Shown piece by piece: positions 1-9,829 of a DNA stretch of 64,000 bases. The stretch's first letter is position 1. Every line of letters begins with the position of its first letter. This stretch comes from Harmothoe impar (Eukaryota > Annelida > Polychaeta > Phyllodocida > Polynoidae). The stretch lies in contig OX381710.1 of the NCBI GenBank assembly GCA_947462335.1, positions 60,272,842 through 60,336,841 on the forward strand, read 5' to 3'. The notes beneath the pieces were generated by a model that did not search any database, had not been told where the DNA came from, and worked only from the letters and a program-made list of their open reading frames with translations. A program made the translations under genes and the position numbers.

Positions 1-157
1 CAGCGCGTCGGTGTCATTGACGACCGGCAGTCAGGTGGACAGCATGGCGGAACTTTCAAAATCCATGCAGGCTATGTCAGTCGGCATGACTGCCGTGCTC
101 AAGGAGCTGACACTAACCTTAAAGGAGGTGAGGACGTCTAGATAGGAGGATTCCGTC

Positions 158-427
158 TTGTGGGCTGAGGAGGCCCGGCGCCAGCAGGAGGAGGCCAGGG
201 AGGCCAGGGAGGCCCGGCCGCCTAAACCTATCATCCTGGACCCCAGGGACGATAAAGGGCGGGAAGATGGCCACCATTGTTCATGCTCTTGTGGTGGATC
301 GGGACCTCGTTACCAGAGGGTCTCTGAGGACGACCTGCATGACTTGTGGAACGACAAGAACAGTGGTATCCAGATCTCCGAGTTCCTGCATCGAGTCGAG
401 AGAAAAAGGAGCAAGTTTGACATTTAA
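158..427 (+). pseudogene. gag-like fragment of a DIRS-like retroelement
   Basis: This 89-codon open stretch is rich in Glu/Arg near its start (residues 5-20 are a charged helix) and ends in a helical segment with 'ISEFLHRVERKR'. On its own it is not diagnostic. It is read as the amino-terminal part of a gag because a CCHC knuckle and then a DIRS-type reverse transcriptase follow on the same strand. The frame closes at 425 and coding-like text resumes in other frames, so the gene is broken. No promoter or terminal repeat of the parent element is visible at the window edge, so the element may extend upstream of base 1. Confidence 0.35.
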
Positions 428-770
428 AAGTTTCTCCCTGAGACCGATAGAAAAAAGGCGAAACCCATTGATTGTATTGAGACTCTAGTCTCCTGCCTGT
501 CTCAGCTTATTGACGATGTGGAGGACGCCGGAGATAAAGGCATACGCCGTCATTTATGTTACAGCCATGTCAAAGACGGGCATTTATGACATTAGAGGGC
601 TGGCGGGTTATGATGCAGCTGTCAGGGAGAAGGCAGACAGGCTCGGGCTGTCCGTGTTTGACGCCACTGACACTGACTTGAGTAACTTTCACCTTGGTTA
701 CGCGGGAACAAAACATGCCCACAGCCTGTCCCAGACTCAGTCCCAGGCTTAGACTCATAAGAAGCAGGGG

Positions 771-974
771 GTGGTTCAGGGACGGAGTCAAGCCAAAAAA
801 CAAGGTTTCGCGGGTTGGAAAAAAGTTTGTGCTGAAAAGATGTGTTGCTTTTCTTTTTCTAGCGCCAGACCGTGTGATGGCTATGCGTTTAAACATCAGT
901 GTGCTCAGTGTAGTGCAACAGATCACGGTTACCTCAAGTGTAAATTAGTCGACAGCGCCTTAAATTCCGGCTGA
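771..974 (+). pseudogene. zinc-knuckle part of the DIRS-like gag
   Basis: This is a 67-codon open stretch. It contains a cysteine-rich segment ending in CAQCSATDHGYLKC, an exact C-x2-C-x4-H-x4-C zinc knuckle. Before it is a second cysteine cluster ('CCFSFSSARPC') with an 'F.HQC' spacing like the tail of DIRS/Ngaro gag proteins. The knuckle would bind the element RNA during particle assembly. The reading frame has stops on both sides and the gene is not functional. The family assignment is an inference from this layout plus the downstream reverse transcriptase. Confidence 0.45.
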
Positions 975-1085
975 CTATCAGTCAAACCGCTCTACAATGT
1001 AAACACTAGTGTGGCGGTTTGTTGTGATGCTTACTCCGATGTGGATAATTATCCTAAAGTGGCGTGTGAAGTGGTAATTCCCTAA

Positions 1086-1370
1086 TTGTGTGAACAACTT
1101 GTTTCTCTCGACTCCCAAGGTCAAGGTTGCAAAGCACCCTGCCATAAATCTGTCCTAAATGTCGCAAATGTATCGGATACCGAGGTCTATCTCAAAGAGG
1201 TTGATAATTGTGAATATTATGTAGACTTAAACGCGGGGGTTGATTCAAGTCAATACAATACTGCAGATACTGCGGAAAATTGTGGTTTGCCTGCGGTCTC
1301 GGGTGGTAATTTACGACAGCGTTTTTGTAAATCAAAATGGCGGCGTCGAGGTGGAAGTCATCCTAAATGA
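1086..1370 (+). pseudogene. linker region between gag and RT of the DIRS-like element
   Basis: This open stretch lies in the same frame as the zinc-knuckle segment just upstream (771-974). It has no motif that I recognise and overlaps the start of the next open frame (1240). It is listed because the base composition and the lack of stops suggest former coding sequence that joined the gag tail to the polymerase. Protease identity cannot be supported, since no D-T/S-G triad is seen here. Confidence 0.25.
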
Positions 1371-2034
1371 CACTAGTAGTTGGGAGGATTTACCGGATTA
1401 TGTTGGTATTACCAATGATAAAGGTATGTGTCACGATTTCTCATCATTCCATGACTGTAAATTACCTATAGGTTTGGTGGAAGTTGTACCTGACAATTAT
1501 ATACCGGTATATGATGACTGTACTCGAGGTGCCTGTCACTGTGTTTACATTCTCCAGGGCTCCGTTACACAACTTCGCCCTTGTCGCTTTGCATCAAAAA
1601 TTCTTGCCTTTGATGTCGTTACTAAATCCGACTGGTATGTTGTAACCGGAGTTTGTCGCGGCTTCAGGATTGTTGATAAGAGTTGTAATACAGCTTATTT
1701 CTGTGAAAACTATGACAAAGTAACTAGAGGTGAATTCCTCTCGGAAATGTCAAGTAAAATCTCAAAAGAGTCGTCAGAAGGTAAACTTCGTGAGGTCAAT
1801 TGTAAACCTAGATGTGTACATGCTTTGGGGGGGGGGGTGGTTAAGCCAGAGGGCTCTCTTCGTCCAATCACCAATCGCTCCTCCCCTGACAATGTAAACA
1901 TTAATCTCTACATGGAAGAATCCTGTGACAAATTGACATACAAAAGTGTGGATGATGTGGTCAACATGATGGACCCCCTCGATTTTTTCGGGGTGTCGTA
2001 CAGTAAATGGAACCTTGGAAATGGTGACATATGA
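1240..2034 (+). pseudogene. reverse transcriptase, fingers part, DIRS-like
   Basis: These 264 open codons read into a polymerase fingers region. Late in the frame 'KPEGSLRPITNRS' is the conserved RT box that precedes the palm, followed by 'NINLYM' and 'LTYKSVDDVVNMMDP'. These are arrangements I associate with tyrosine-recombinase (DIRS order) retroelements rather than Ty3 or LINE RTs. Directly after 'DFF' the text jumps to 'GVSYSKWNLGNGD'. The expected motif A block with its catalytic Asp appears to be missing, which suggests an internal deletion of some tens of bases near 1990. The frame is lost near 2015-2034 and the palm continues in another frame. A run of about ten G at 1829 is read through without breaking the frame. 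Confidence 0.6.
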
Positions 2035-2479
2035 CCTATGTTTGTGGTTTGGCCTAAAATCGGCCCCGTGGAGTTTCACACAAATTTCTGACTTTGTATT
2101 AAAATGTGTCAATCAAAGTGGTATTTCACGTTGTGTAAATTATCTCGACGATTTTATCGTTGTGGGTTCAACTCAGTCAGATTGTGTGCATGCGCAGTCG
2201 ACCCTACATAGCACTCTAGAGTTTGTGGGGTTCAAAATAGCCACAAAAAAAGTGGTTCTCCCCTGCCAGGTGGTAAAAGACCTTGGTATTATCATAGATT
2301 CGGTGAACCTTACTCTCTCCATTGGACCTGACCTCAGGTCACCTCAGACGCCCACCGGTCACCAACAAGACCGCTACTACGCTCCATGTTGGTTTTTTTT
2401 GTTTATTGTTACCCATGTTTCACTTTGTTCAATCTTAATAAAGTGCCTGCCTACTTGTGAAAGTGTTATGTGGGGCTAG
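2015..2479 (+). pseudogene. reverse transcriptase, palm part, DIRS-like
   Basis: This continues the polymerase of the preceding entry in the next frame. 'LWFGLKSAPWSFTQISDFV' is the RT motif B region, and 'NYLDDFIVVG' (about residues 43-52) is the catalytic YxDD box of motif C. 'LGIIIDS' matches the thumb-proximal box that follows in DIRS/PAT-type enzymes. Recognisable homology stops near 2340. No RNase H or tyrosine recombinase follows before AT-rich DNA begins, so the element is truncated at its 3' end. It is dead both because of the frame break and because motif A seems to be deleted. Confidence 0.65.
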
Positions 2480-2619
2480 GGCAAATTGTACTCACTCGTC
2501 TTGTATTGTTTCCAACAAATATATGACATGTACAGCCATGCTAACTAGGTTATTATTCCCCAAATTATACAATTTGAATACAAGATGTCTGCCACATGCA
2601 TTCTTTGACATGACAAAAT

Positions 2620-2880
2620 GGTGTCTTTAGAGGTTTTCACTTTGAATGCAAGATGGTGATAAGTTCTCCGGCAAAACAAGGCATATTTCATAGATAATTC
2701 CATCAAAAATTCAAGATGGCTGCCACATTTCTTTTTGAAAATGGCAGGGTTGTATTCCTTGACCTCATAAATGTAATTTTGCATTTTTATTTGTATTTCT
2801 AAGTTGATTAGAAAATGGGATAGGCATGCTTCTAGTTTTCAGGAGCATTCTGGTGGCCATCTTGAATATCTCAAATTGCC
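2620..2880 (-). repeat. diverged copy of the ~164-bp 'GGCTGCC' family
   Basis: The words TCAAGATGGCTGCCACAT, 'TTTCTAAGTTGATTAGAA' and 'GGTGGCCATCTTGAATATCTC' appear in the same order as in the tandem arrays near 48.8 and 50.8 kb. This looks like an old single copy of that family. The flanking stretch 2480-2620 is AT-rich and shows no gene. Confidence 0.45.
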
Positions 2881-2940
2881 CAATGGGGAGAGCTTCACTA
2901 CCACCCTGATATTTTTAACTAGACCGTGTAACGGTCGCAG

Positions 2941-2945
2941 AAAAA
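2941..2945 (-). terminator. possible RNA polymerase III terminator (T5)
   Basis: Five T in a row on the minus strand lie 6 nt after the tRNA-like sequence. This is the usual signal that ends Pol III transcripts. It is short, and runs of this length also occur by chance. Confidence 0.35.
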
Positions 2946-2950
2946 TCATC

Positions 2951-3024
2951 TGGAGAAAGCGGGACTCGAACCCACTACCCTCAGATCATGTAACCTGCTG
3001 GTCTACCAACTGAGCTACTTCCCC
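2951..3024 (-). tRNA. tRNA-like sequence (tRNA pseudogene or SINE head)
   Basis: On the minus strand there is a GGGGAAG acceptor half, an A-box 'TAGCTCAGTTGG', a perfect B-box 'GGTTCGAGTCC', a T stem GTGGG/CCCGC and an acceptor half TTTCTCC followed by A. The acceptor pairs with five Watson-Crick and two G-T pairs. The anticodon arm is abnormal: the loop counts as 6 or 8 bases depending on pairing, so no anticodon can be assigned. This argues for a tRNA-derived SINE head or a pseudogene rather than a working tRNA. A T5 run follows 6 nt downstream. Confidence 0.6.
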
Positions 3025-4124
3025 GTCTGACAATCTGACCGCGCCATACGTTACAGGATTGGTATGGTACAGAGGGGAGCCGGATTACCCAAGTGATACT
3101 GGCTTATCACCAAGGCACGGGGGATCCGACCCCTACAACCCTATACATCAATAATCAGTAGAAGAAAAATAATGATATCAGAGAAGTTGGGGCCAACCCA
3201 TGCTGCTTTCAAACTATTGCTCTACAGTGTTAATGGGTGTCACTTGGAGGAGTCTAGTGTGATACTCACAGAGGTCACCAGGGCCGCGCTACCTGCACGC
3301 CCACGTCCGATGTATCATTAATAATATATTATGGCGGCAATGCCCATATAGGCTATAAATCTGCTGAGTAAGCATTTATTTGAGATTAATGATTAGGACG
3401 GCTGTGGAGAGGGCCCATCAGGAACAGTTAGTGTATCATTTCAGCTGTACCTATCGAAATGTTATATCGAATTGGAATTGGAATATCGAATTTCTTTATG
3501 TGCCGTTTCATGTTTTGAAGTAATAACTCTACAATAACGGCTAAACTCATTTTCCAGGGACCATAACATAACTATCTGATGCTCATTAATATCCGAAATG
3601 GTGTGGCATGGCAGGAGTTGATAACTAAGCTGTCACGACTGTCTGAATAATTTGAAAGGTGATTTGATTTTAATCCTGTACCTCTCAGCATATAAAGAGG
3701 AGGAAGTCACAGTTCGTGATCACGTCTATTAGAGAGGCCGCACTGATCAGCACTTGGACAGCAGCAGTTCCATCCTAATCACACACGTCACTCAATCCCC
3801 GACCAAACTTTCTGTTACTGCACTCATAGATCATGCCCTAATTCATGGAATAAAGGTGGCGTTTCTGGTTTGAGAGAAAATTTGAATAGAGGACAGGCCT
3901 TGGCCCCAGCCAACAGCCACTGGAGTAAATTGAATGAGATAACCGAAACTATCAAAGGCAAATATCGTTATTACTCGTTCATCATTATCTGGTGCATATT
4001 CTCTGAATAAAATATGTTTTTCTTGTTGATACATCTAAGTAACATCTGCCAGTGGATGTATTATCCATAGTATATAAACTCACATACACCCCTAGGAGGT
4101 GGTTATATTTAAGAGCTCTTTTTC
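3025..4124. other. AT-rich stretch without a gene
   Basis: I see no open frame with recognisable content and no clear repeat. A short minus-strand open stretch at 3843-4034 has no features that suggest a protein. Confidence 0.5.
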
Positions 4125-4129
4125 TCTTT

Positions 4130-4212
4130 GAGAGCCCGGGTATCTAGCAGGATCCGTACCCACAACCTCAGAACATTGAGCCCACCAGCTAACCGACTGC
4201 TCCACGGGGACT
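4130..4212 (-). repeat. second tRNA-derived repeat, diverged
   Basis: The minus strand shows an A-box-like 'GGAGCAGTCGGTTAGC' and a B-box-like 'GGGTACGGATCC' at tRNA-like spacing. Both are more diverged than the copy at 2951. It probably comes from a tRNA-derived SINE. No anticodon arm can be read. Confidence 0.4.
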
Positions 4213-4567
4213 CATGCAATGATACTAAACAGCCAATAGTATATGTAGTGCTTCTGCCTTTTTAGTTCAATGAGTAATGTTATTTAAAAACTTTGGGGGG
4301 TTAGAACCCAATTGGTCCCAATCCCAACAAGAAGTACCCTGCATGCTAGCAGCAGGACCACCCAGCCACATGTGTTTGAGCCTGTTAACTAGGGCCGATG
4401 TTGGTGACGGATTGTCCCATTAGACAATGTACAGAGTGCTGTTTAGTTGGTGCTGCTGTTGTAAAAATTCTTTTTCTTTTTCTTTTTTTTTCTTGAAATA
4501 TCAGAAAAGCCAATTGCAACTAGCTAACTATAGGGCCTATGTTGGTGAGGTATTGTCCCATTAGATT

Positions 4568-4583
4568 GGGGGGGGGGGGGGGG
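4568..4583. repeat. G16 homopolymer
   Basis: This is an uninterrupted run of sixteen G, surrounded by AT-rich DNA (4215-5590) in which I see no gene. Confidence 0.8.
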
Positions 4584-5591
4584 TTGCCAACCGAACCAAC
4601 TCTAGCATTTATCAGAAATACAAATAATATCAGAAAAGCCAACTAGCTTTGGGAGAGGTATAGGTTTTAGGAATAATGTGCATTATACTATAGAGTCTTT
4701 GCAAGTATTGGCGGGCCCTAACATATTCAGCCCCCTCCCTCCTTTGCTACCTAGGGCCCCCCTACCCCTACCCTCTCCCTTTTCCTACGGGACTATTAAT
4801 TGCAAACATTAAACGGGAAAACATGGACGTCATGATACTCTGATTGGTTTTAATTATTCGATGTTACAGCGCAACACTGCTGGTGGATTATTATGCTGTA
4901 TAAGCACTAGTACTAGTTACTTGTATTCTGTGGGCATTTATGCCTCATGCCCTCACCCTTCTTTTTTTTCCATGTCATAGTTAGAATAATTGAGTCACTG
5001 ACACAACTTACAATAACGTTATACGCATCCCCTTCAACCAGGCAGTTGACTTTTCATTTGTAAGTGGAAATCTAACTTAACAAATTCCCATTCCTTTGTC
5101 ACTGTCTTTCGTTACACATTGGATTTCTGGTGTGACCTAAAGACATTGGAGGAGGCTTAACAATGTCCCAGTGGAACCCCTGGGTGCCTTATTGGTTACA
5201 ATAAAAGTACTGTTGTGTGATTTGCTCTGTGTTTATGACTCCTAATTACTTTGAAAGTAGACTAAATGCATTTGTGATTATGCACAATCAAGTCGGTGGC
5301 AAAAAGGAACCAAGAGGGTGGGTTCCCATATTCACCATCAATCAGGCCTGGGTGGTTGTGGATTCAGAATGAGGTCACTTCTTTTTGGTGCTATGGGGCC
5401 TGGTTTGTGTTCTGGTCTGTGTTGCTCTGCTCCCCTAGACCTAGAACTTCTAATACCTCAAATTCTTTTGTCTCGTGAACGCTTACACATCACAGCATTG
5501 TTGAAGCTCAAATTCCACGATGGTTTCTGTTGCAATATGTATTGCTTATTCCAAATTGCAAAAGATATAACTAAAACAGGGAGGTATAACT

Positions 5592-6567
5592 ACTGTGGAG
5601 TTTGGCTATTATACCCAATGGGTTTTTTATAGGGAAGAGCTCCTTTGGTTCTAATTTGGGATCCAGGCCCCTTCCCAGTAAACACCCTACGTAGTTCCAA
5701 CGTAGCTCAGAGGTTTCTCTAGGTAGATGTCCAACCAAAAGGTTTGAGATTGGTAATTTTGGAAGGTTTGTAGACGTCAAAACGTTAAGGTTTATTTACG
5801 TTCAACAGATGTAGACGTCTGATTTACGTTGATCTACCTCATTCAGACGTAAAAATTCTACGTAGATCTACATTAAAAGATGTAACTTTTCAACTTCAAT
5901 TGGGTAGATGACTTTTCCGTGTCACACTAGGTGGCAGCACTATCGATTATGGAGAGTATATTACAGCTCCTTAACAAATCTACCACATTCAAGCAGTAAA
6001 TTCTCATTAATTGTGAATTCAATATCATGCAAATAAACCACATTCAATAGAATATTTATATATAAAGGACAGGTGATTAAAGTATTGTGCAAGAATAGGT
6101 GCTTTGAGGCACTTTACTGTGAGGACACCACATTGGTGGTAATGGAAGAAATACAAAGCCTCTCTGCAGCCAAAACTATTCAACAGATCTATACTGTCAG
6201 GCTGTTCATTTGAACTACAAGAATATACTATGTAGAATGAGATGAGATTGAAAATTATAGTAGTTACTTTGTATGAATATTGTTTGTAAATGTAAATTTG
6301 TCTGCAATATATTACAAGTCTTTGTCTGATTCCCACTGTGTAGAATTATATGTAGTGTGTTAAAGATAGATTTACCTCTTCAGGAGCTACGTAAATCAGA
6401 CCTGCAGGTTTGAGATTGGTAAATAAACCTTAACGTTTTGACGTTGATAAACCTACTAAAATTACGTAGTTCAGACCAAAATTCAACGTAGATTTACATC
6501 TGACCAACGTCGTTGTGTTTACTGGGTTAGCCCCCATATTTCCTATTTGGGAGCCAAACTCCACAGT
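5592..6567. repeat. 16-bp inverted repeat enclosing a MITE
   Basis: ACTGTGGAGTTTGGCT at 5592-5607 is exactly inverted at 6552-6567. Everything between is the CCCAGTAAACAC element plus short margins. This may be an older element into which the MITE inserted, or the outer layer of a compound element. Confidence 0.55.
5674..6526. mobile_element. 853-bp non-autonomous DNA transposon, CCCAGTAAACAC termini
   Basis: The element begins CCCAGTAAACAC and ends with the inverted GTGTTTACTGGG. A second inverted block lies inside: 'AAAACGTTAAGGTTTATTTA' near 5779 and its complement at 6420. Both flanks show TT, a possible 2-bp target duplication. No transposase frame is present. The termini resemble those of the small CCCAGTGGGCAC elements inside the outer retroelement, which suggests one superfamily. 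I do not name that superfamily. Confidence 0.6.
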
Positions 6568-6902
6568 ACGATTTAGGTAGGAAAAATTCTGTATCTATGA
6601 AAATTGAGGGCACTCAATTTGTCTGCAGGTCAATTGTAAGGCTACATCGCCTAAAACCATTCCCTCAGTGTTGCAATTTAGATAGAGTTCTATCATGGTC
6701 AGCCGTGCACTTCCCATTGAAAACAGTGGACCAACGTTTATTGTGTTGGTCAGAGGACCAACGCACAGTAGTGACGTCATATAAAGCAATGTGATATCAC
6801 GAAGCATAATAATTGACTTGTAGAGCTCCAACTGGCCTAATTTCAAAGCTCTACTTCATGTCTATCATATTATTAATGAGAGACAATGATATAACCATGT
6901 TT

Positions 6903-7012
6903 ACACATGGGTTTGTCGTGTTGGATCCCCTGACCAACCCACTTGGCTTTGATGGCTTCGCCATCTTGGCCTCAAGGGTTGGTCAGGGGACGAACACTCC
7001 AAACCCATGTGT
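6903..7012. repeat. 110-bp three-tier palindrome
   Basis: ACACATGGGTTTG (6903-6915) pairs with its complement at 7000-7012. CCCCTGACCAACCC (6927-6940) pairs with 6976-6989. GATGG/CCATC closes a CTTCG-type loop at 6951-6965. The three stems are concentric and could form a cruciform or an RNA hairpin. It could be a tiny foldback MITE, although no target duplication is evident. Confidence 0.6.
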
Positions 7013-7014
7013 AA

Positions 7015-8172
7015 GCACGTAGGCAGACATGGAAATATTTATATGTTTTCTAATGAATATCCCTATAATATTATTCTCTGCGGTTTGCAGTATAGTAAAG
7101 GCATAGTATATACAGGGGGGGTCACTTCAAAAATTTATAATCAGCCAGAGATTAAACTGAGAAGTAACTACCCCTGACTACAACTCAAAACCATGATAAA
7201 CAATAGATAGAAGGGTCGGCTGTGGTTGCGAGGCCTTCTTGACATTTCTGTTACATGTATCACCCCCTCTTGCCTACCTTCACACAGTGAGATAAGACTC
7301 TGGTGCTCCTCAATATACCTACTTCAGAAAGATGGACAAGTCCTCTTGCTGTGCGAGTGCTGTCCAATGCGGAAAGGCGTATGAGTGTAGGATAGGGCCT
7401 GTTGAATCAGGTATAGAGCCTGGTGTGTGAAGCTGTGACTGAGCACGATATTTGGCCTACAGGTGGAGTATTTATAATGATGGTTAAAGTTAAAATGTGG
7501 TCATTTTATACGTCAAAATGCGCTAGAAAATGCCGTGGTTGGGGGTCAATGGATCCCTTTGTGACCTATTAACACCCATTGATGACATTTCATTCACCTC
7601 TATTCTCTAAATATTATACTTATGACGGGTATTTAACTGTTTTTTTTTCTTTTTAATGATGGTAAACAGACCTTGTCCCCAAAGCCATTTACTCCACAGA
7701 CCAGAGTGTCGCCTTTTCGACAAGAAATGACTAGCATAGACCCCCTTGGTCATTGTTAGATATAGCCCTAGCTGGCCCTTAACCCTTGCCTAGGACTGGC
7801 ATCCCCATATGTCCTTGTAGGTGTGTGCAAGACTAATTAATCCTAGATCTTGTTTTCAGTTACTGCATGTAGAACCAATGTACCTTGTGGTAAGGCCTAG
7901 ACATCTTGTGAACAGCCATATTTTCAGTTCTCTAATGTGGCTGTCAATGGCAAGGATAGGTACCAGCCTAATAACTATTGACTCCTATGTCAAGCCAAGC
8001 TGTCAATGTCAATGTCAATTCCCATACTATGCACATTCAGGACCTATACTAGAAGTTGAGTCACTCAAGCCCGCCCAAAGACAAACTGTGAAGTCCAACA
8101 TAATTACCTTCCCCCACCCCACACACACATGCACCAACCCTGAAATAATATTTTACAGTCTTTAAAGGAAAG
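7015..8172. other. stretch without a recognisable gene
   Basis: This is mixed-composition DNA with short open stretches only. The longest, at 7821-8165 on the plus strand, shows no domain or codon pattern that I would call coding. Confidence 0.45.
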
Positions 8173-8180
8173 TCCTCCTT

Positions 8181-8549
8181 GTGCCCCCCTCCTCCTCCCT
8201 GTGCCTCCCTGTGCCCTCTCCTCCTCCTCCTGCCTCTGCCCTCTCCTCCTCCTGCCTCTGCCCTCTCCTCCTCCTCCCTCCTTTCTCTGCCTTCTCCTCC
8301 TCCCTCTGCCCTCTCCTCCTCCCCCTGTCCTCTCCTCCTTCCTCTGCTCCCTCCTACTACCCCATCTACCCCTCTCCCCCCACTCTACCCCATTTTCCTC
8401 CTTCCTGTTACCTCCTCCTCCCTCTGCCCCCTCCTACTACCCCATCTTTCCCCTCCCCCCCTCTACCCCATTGTCCTCCTTCCTGTTACCTTCTCCTCCC
8501 TCTGCCCTCCCTCTGCCTTCCCTCCTTCTGCCCCCTCCTCCTCCCTCTG
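8181..8549. repeat. 370-bp pyrimidine tract (CTCCTCC / CCTCTGCC units)
   Basis: The plus strand is almost pure C and T, built from irregular units such as 'CTCCTCCTCCCTCTGCCCT'. All three plus frames are open here only because the tract has no purine-containing stop codons. No protein is implied. Such mirror-like homopyrimidine DNA can form triplex (H-DNA). Confidence 0.75.
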
Positions 8550-8552
8550 ACT

Positions 8553-8947
8553 GCCAAGATGGCTGCCGAAAACTCAAGATTGTCTGATTTCCTCGTGTGA
8601 TACATGGATAATAGGGTTTTCTGGGATGTAGAATCCATTTTTAGGCTCACAATTTCAATTCGGAAAATTTCCAAGATGGCTGCCAAGATGGCCACCAAAA
8701 ACTCAAGATTGTCTGATTTCCTTGTGTGATACATGGATAATAGGGTTTTCTGGGGTGTAGAATCCATTTTCAGGCTCAGATTTTCAATCCGAGAAATTTC
8801 CAAGATGGCTGCCAAGATGGCCACCAAAAACTCAAGATTGTCTGATTTCCTCGTATGACACATTTATAATAGGGTTTTCTGGGGTGTAGAATCCATTTGT
8901 AGGCTCCGATTTTTGATCCAGGTAATTTTCAAGATGGCTGCCAAGAT
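8553..8947. repeat. 129-bp tandem repeat, about three units
   Basis: AACTCAAGATTGTCTGATTT recurs at 8571, 8700 and 8829, an exact 129-bp period. Each unit holds 'GGGTTTTCTGGGGTGTAGAAT' and 'CAAGATGGCTGCCAAGATGG'. Because 129 is 43 codons, a minus-strand frame (8486-8863) stays open as a 43-residue peptide repeat. This is most likely an accident of the period. Confidence 0.75.
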
Positions 8948-9577
8948 GGTATTTGCATAGGCATCAATGGAGTGCATCGCCACCAATGGAATTGCATTGG
9001 TACCTATTTGATTCCATTGGCACATATTGGGTTATATTGTTATACCAGCCGCAGTAAAACCAATAAAAATCAAAAAGATTTAGCTAAGTGCATGTAATTA
9101 ACTGACCATGCAAACATAAATTGCATGAGAACCCCAGAAACACCAAAAATTATAAATCTATGCCCCCTTGTTTTCTCGCCTGTAGTTCATAACAATCCTA
9201 TAAAATCCAAAGCCACTACGGCTTTCCCATAAAATCCTTAAATTTGTCCCCTTGTATTTTTCTGCATGTCAAAAGGTAAAATTTGGTCTAGGTGGCTAAA
9301 CACTGTGAGAGGTTTAAGTGTCGCAAATGAGCACATGCCTGAACAGCCTCAGTCTTAAAGGGTATCGCTACCTGTTCAATGATCTAGATATTCTATTGAT
9401 TTCTGCATATTACTTAGTATAACATTAGTTCAATACATTAGGAACTAGAAAATTAAAGAAAATGGCATGGTACAGTGCTCAATTCTATGGGAAAGCCACT
9501 TGAAAAAGCTAGTTCCTAACTAAGCTAAAAGAGAATTTTTATTTTGTGGTCAAATGAACATGTTCTTCTATTGCTAT

Positions 9578-9823
9578 CATTGGCGGATACAGGGGGGTGG
9601 CCCGACGGGCCTTGGCCCCCCCCCCCAAAAAAAAAAGAGAGGGAAATCTAAAAATGTGTGAGAATGCACCATTTCAAATCTAGACCATCAACTTTTTCTT
9701 GTGGGACATGCCCCCCAGATTCCCTTTGTATGGCCGCTGCAACTCGGTCGCTTGAAACAGACAGTTATTCCAGATTGGCCAGGTTTGGGCCCCCCCTTCT
9801 AGACAATCCTGGATCCGCCACTG
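9578..9823. mobile_element. 246-bp MITE with GCTAT target duplication
   Basis: The left end CATTGGCGGATACAGG is matched by the inverted right end CCTGGATCCGCCACTG. GCTAT flanks it at 9573-9577 and 9824-9828, which fits a 5-bp target-site duplication. The interior carries 'GAATGCACCATTTCAAATCT', the same word that repeats at 16.4-16.9 kb, so the two are related. There is no coding capacity. Confidence 0.6.
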
Positions 9824-9829
9824 GCTATC

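Noticed and set aside
8179..8600. Proline/serine-rich frames of 120-140 codons in all plus frames
   Set aside because: They are open only because the tract is almost pure C and T and so lacks stop codons.
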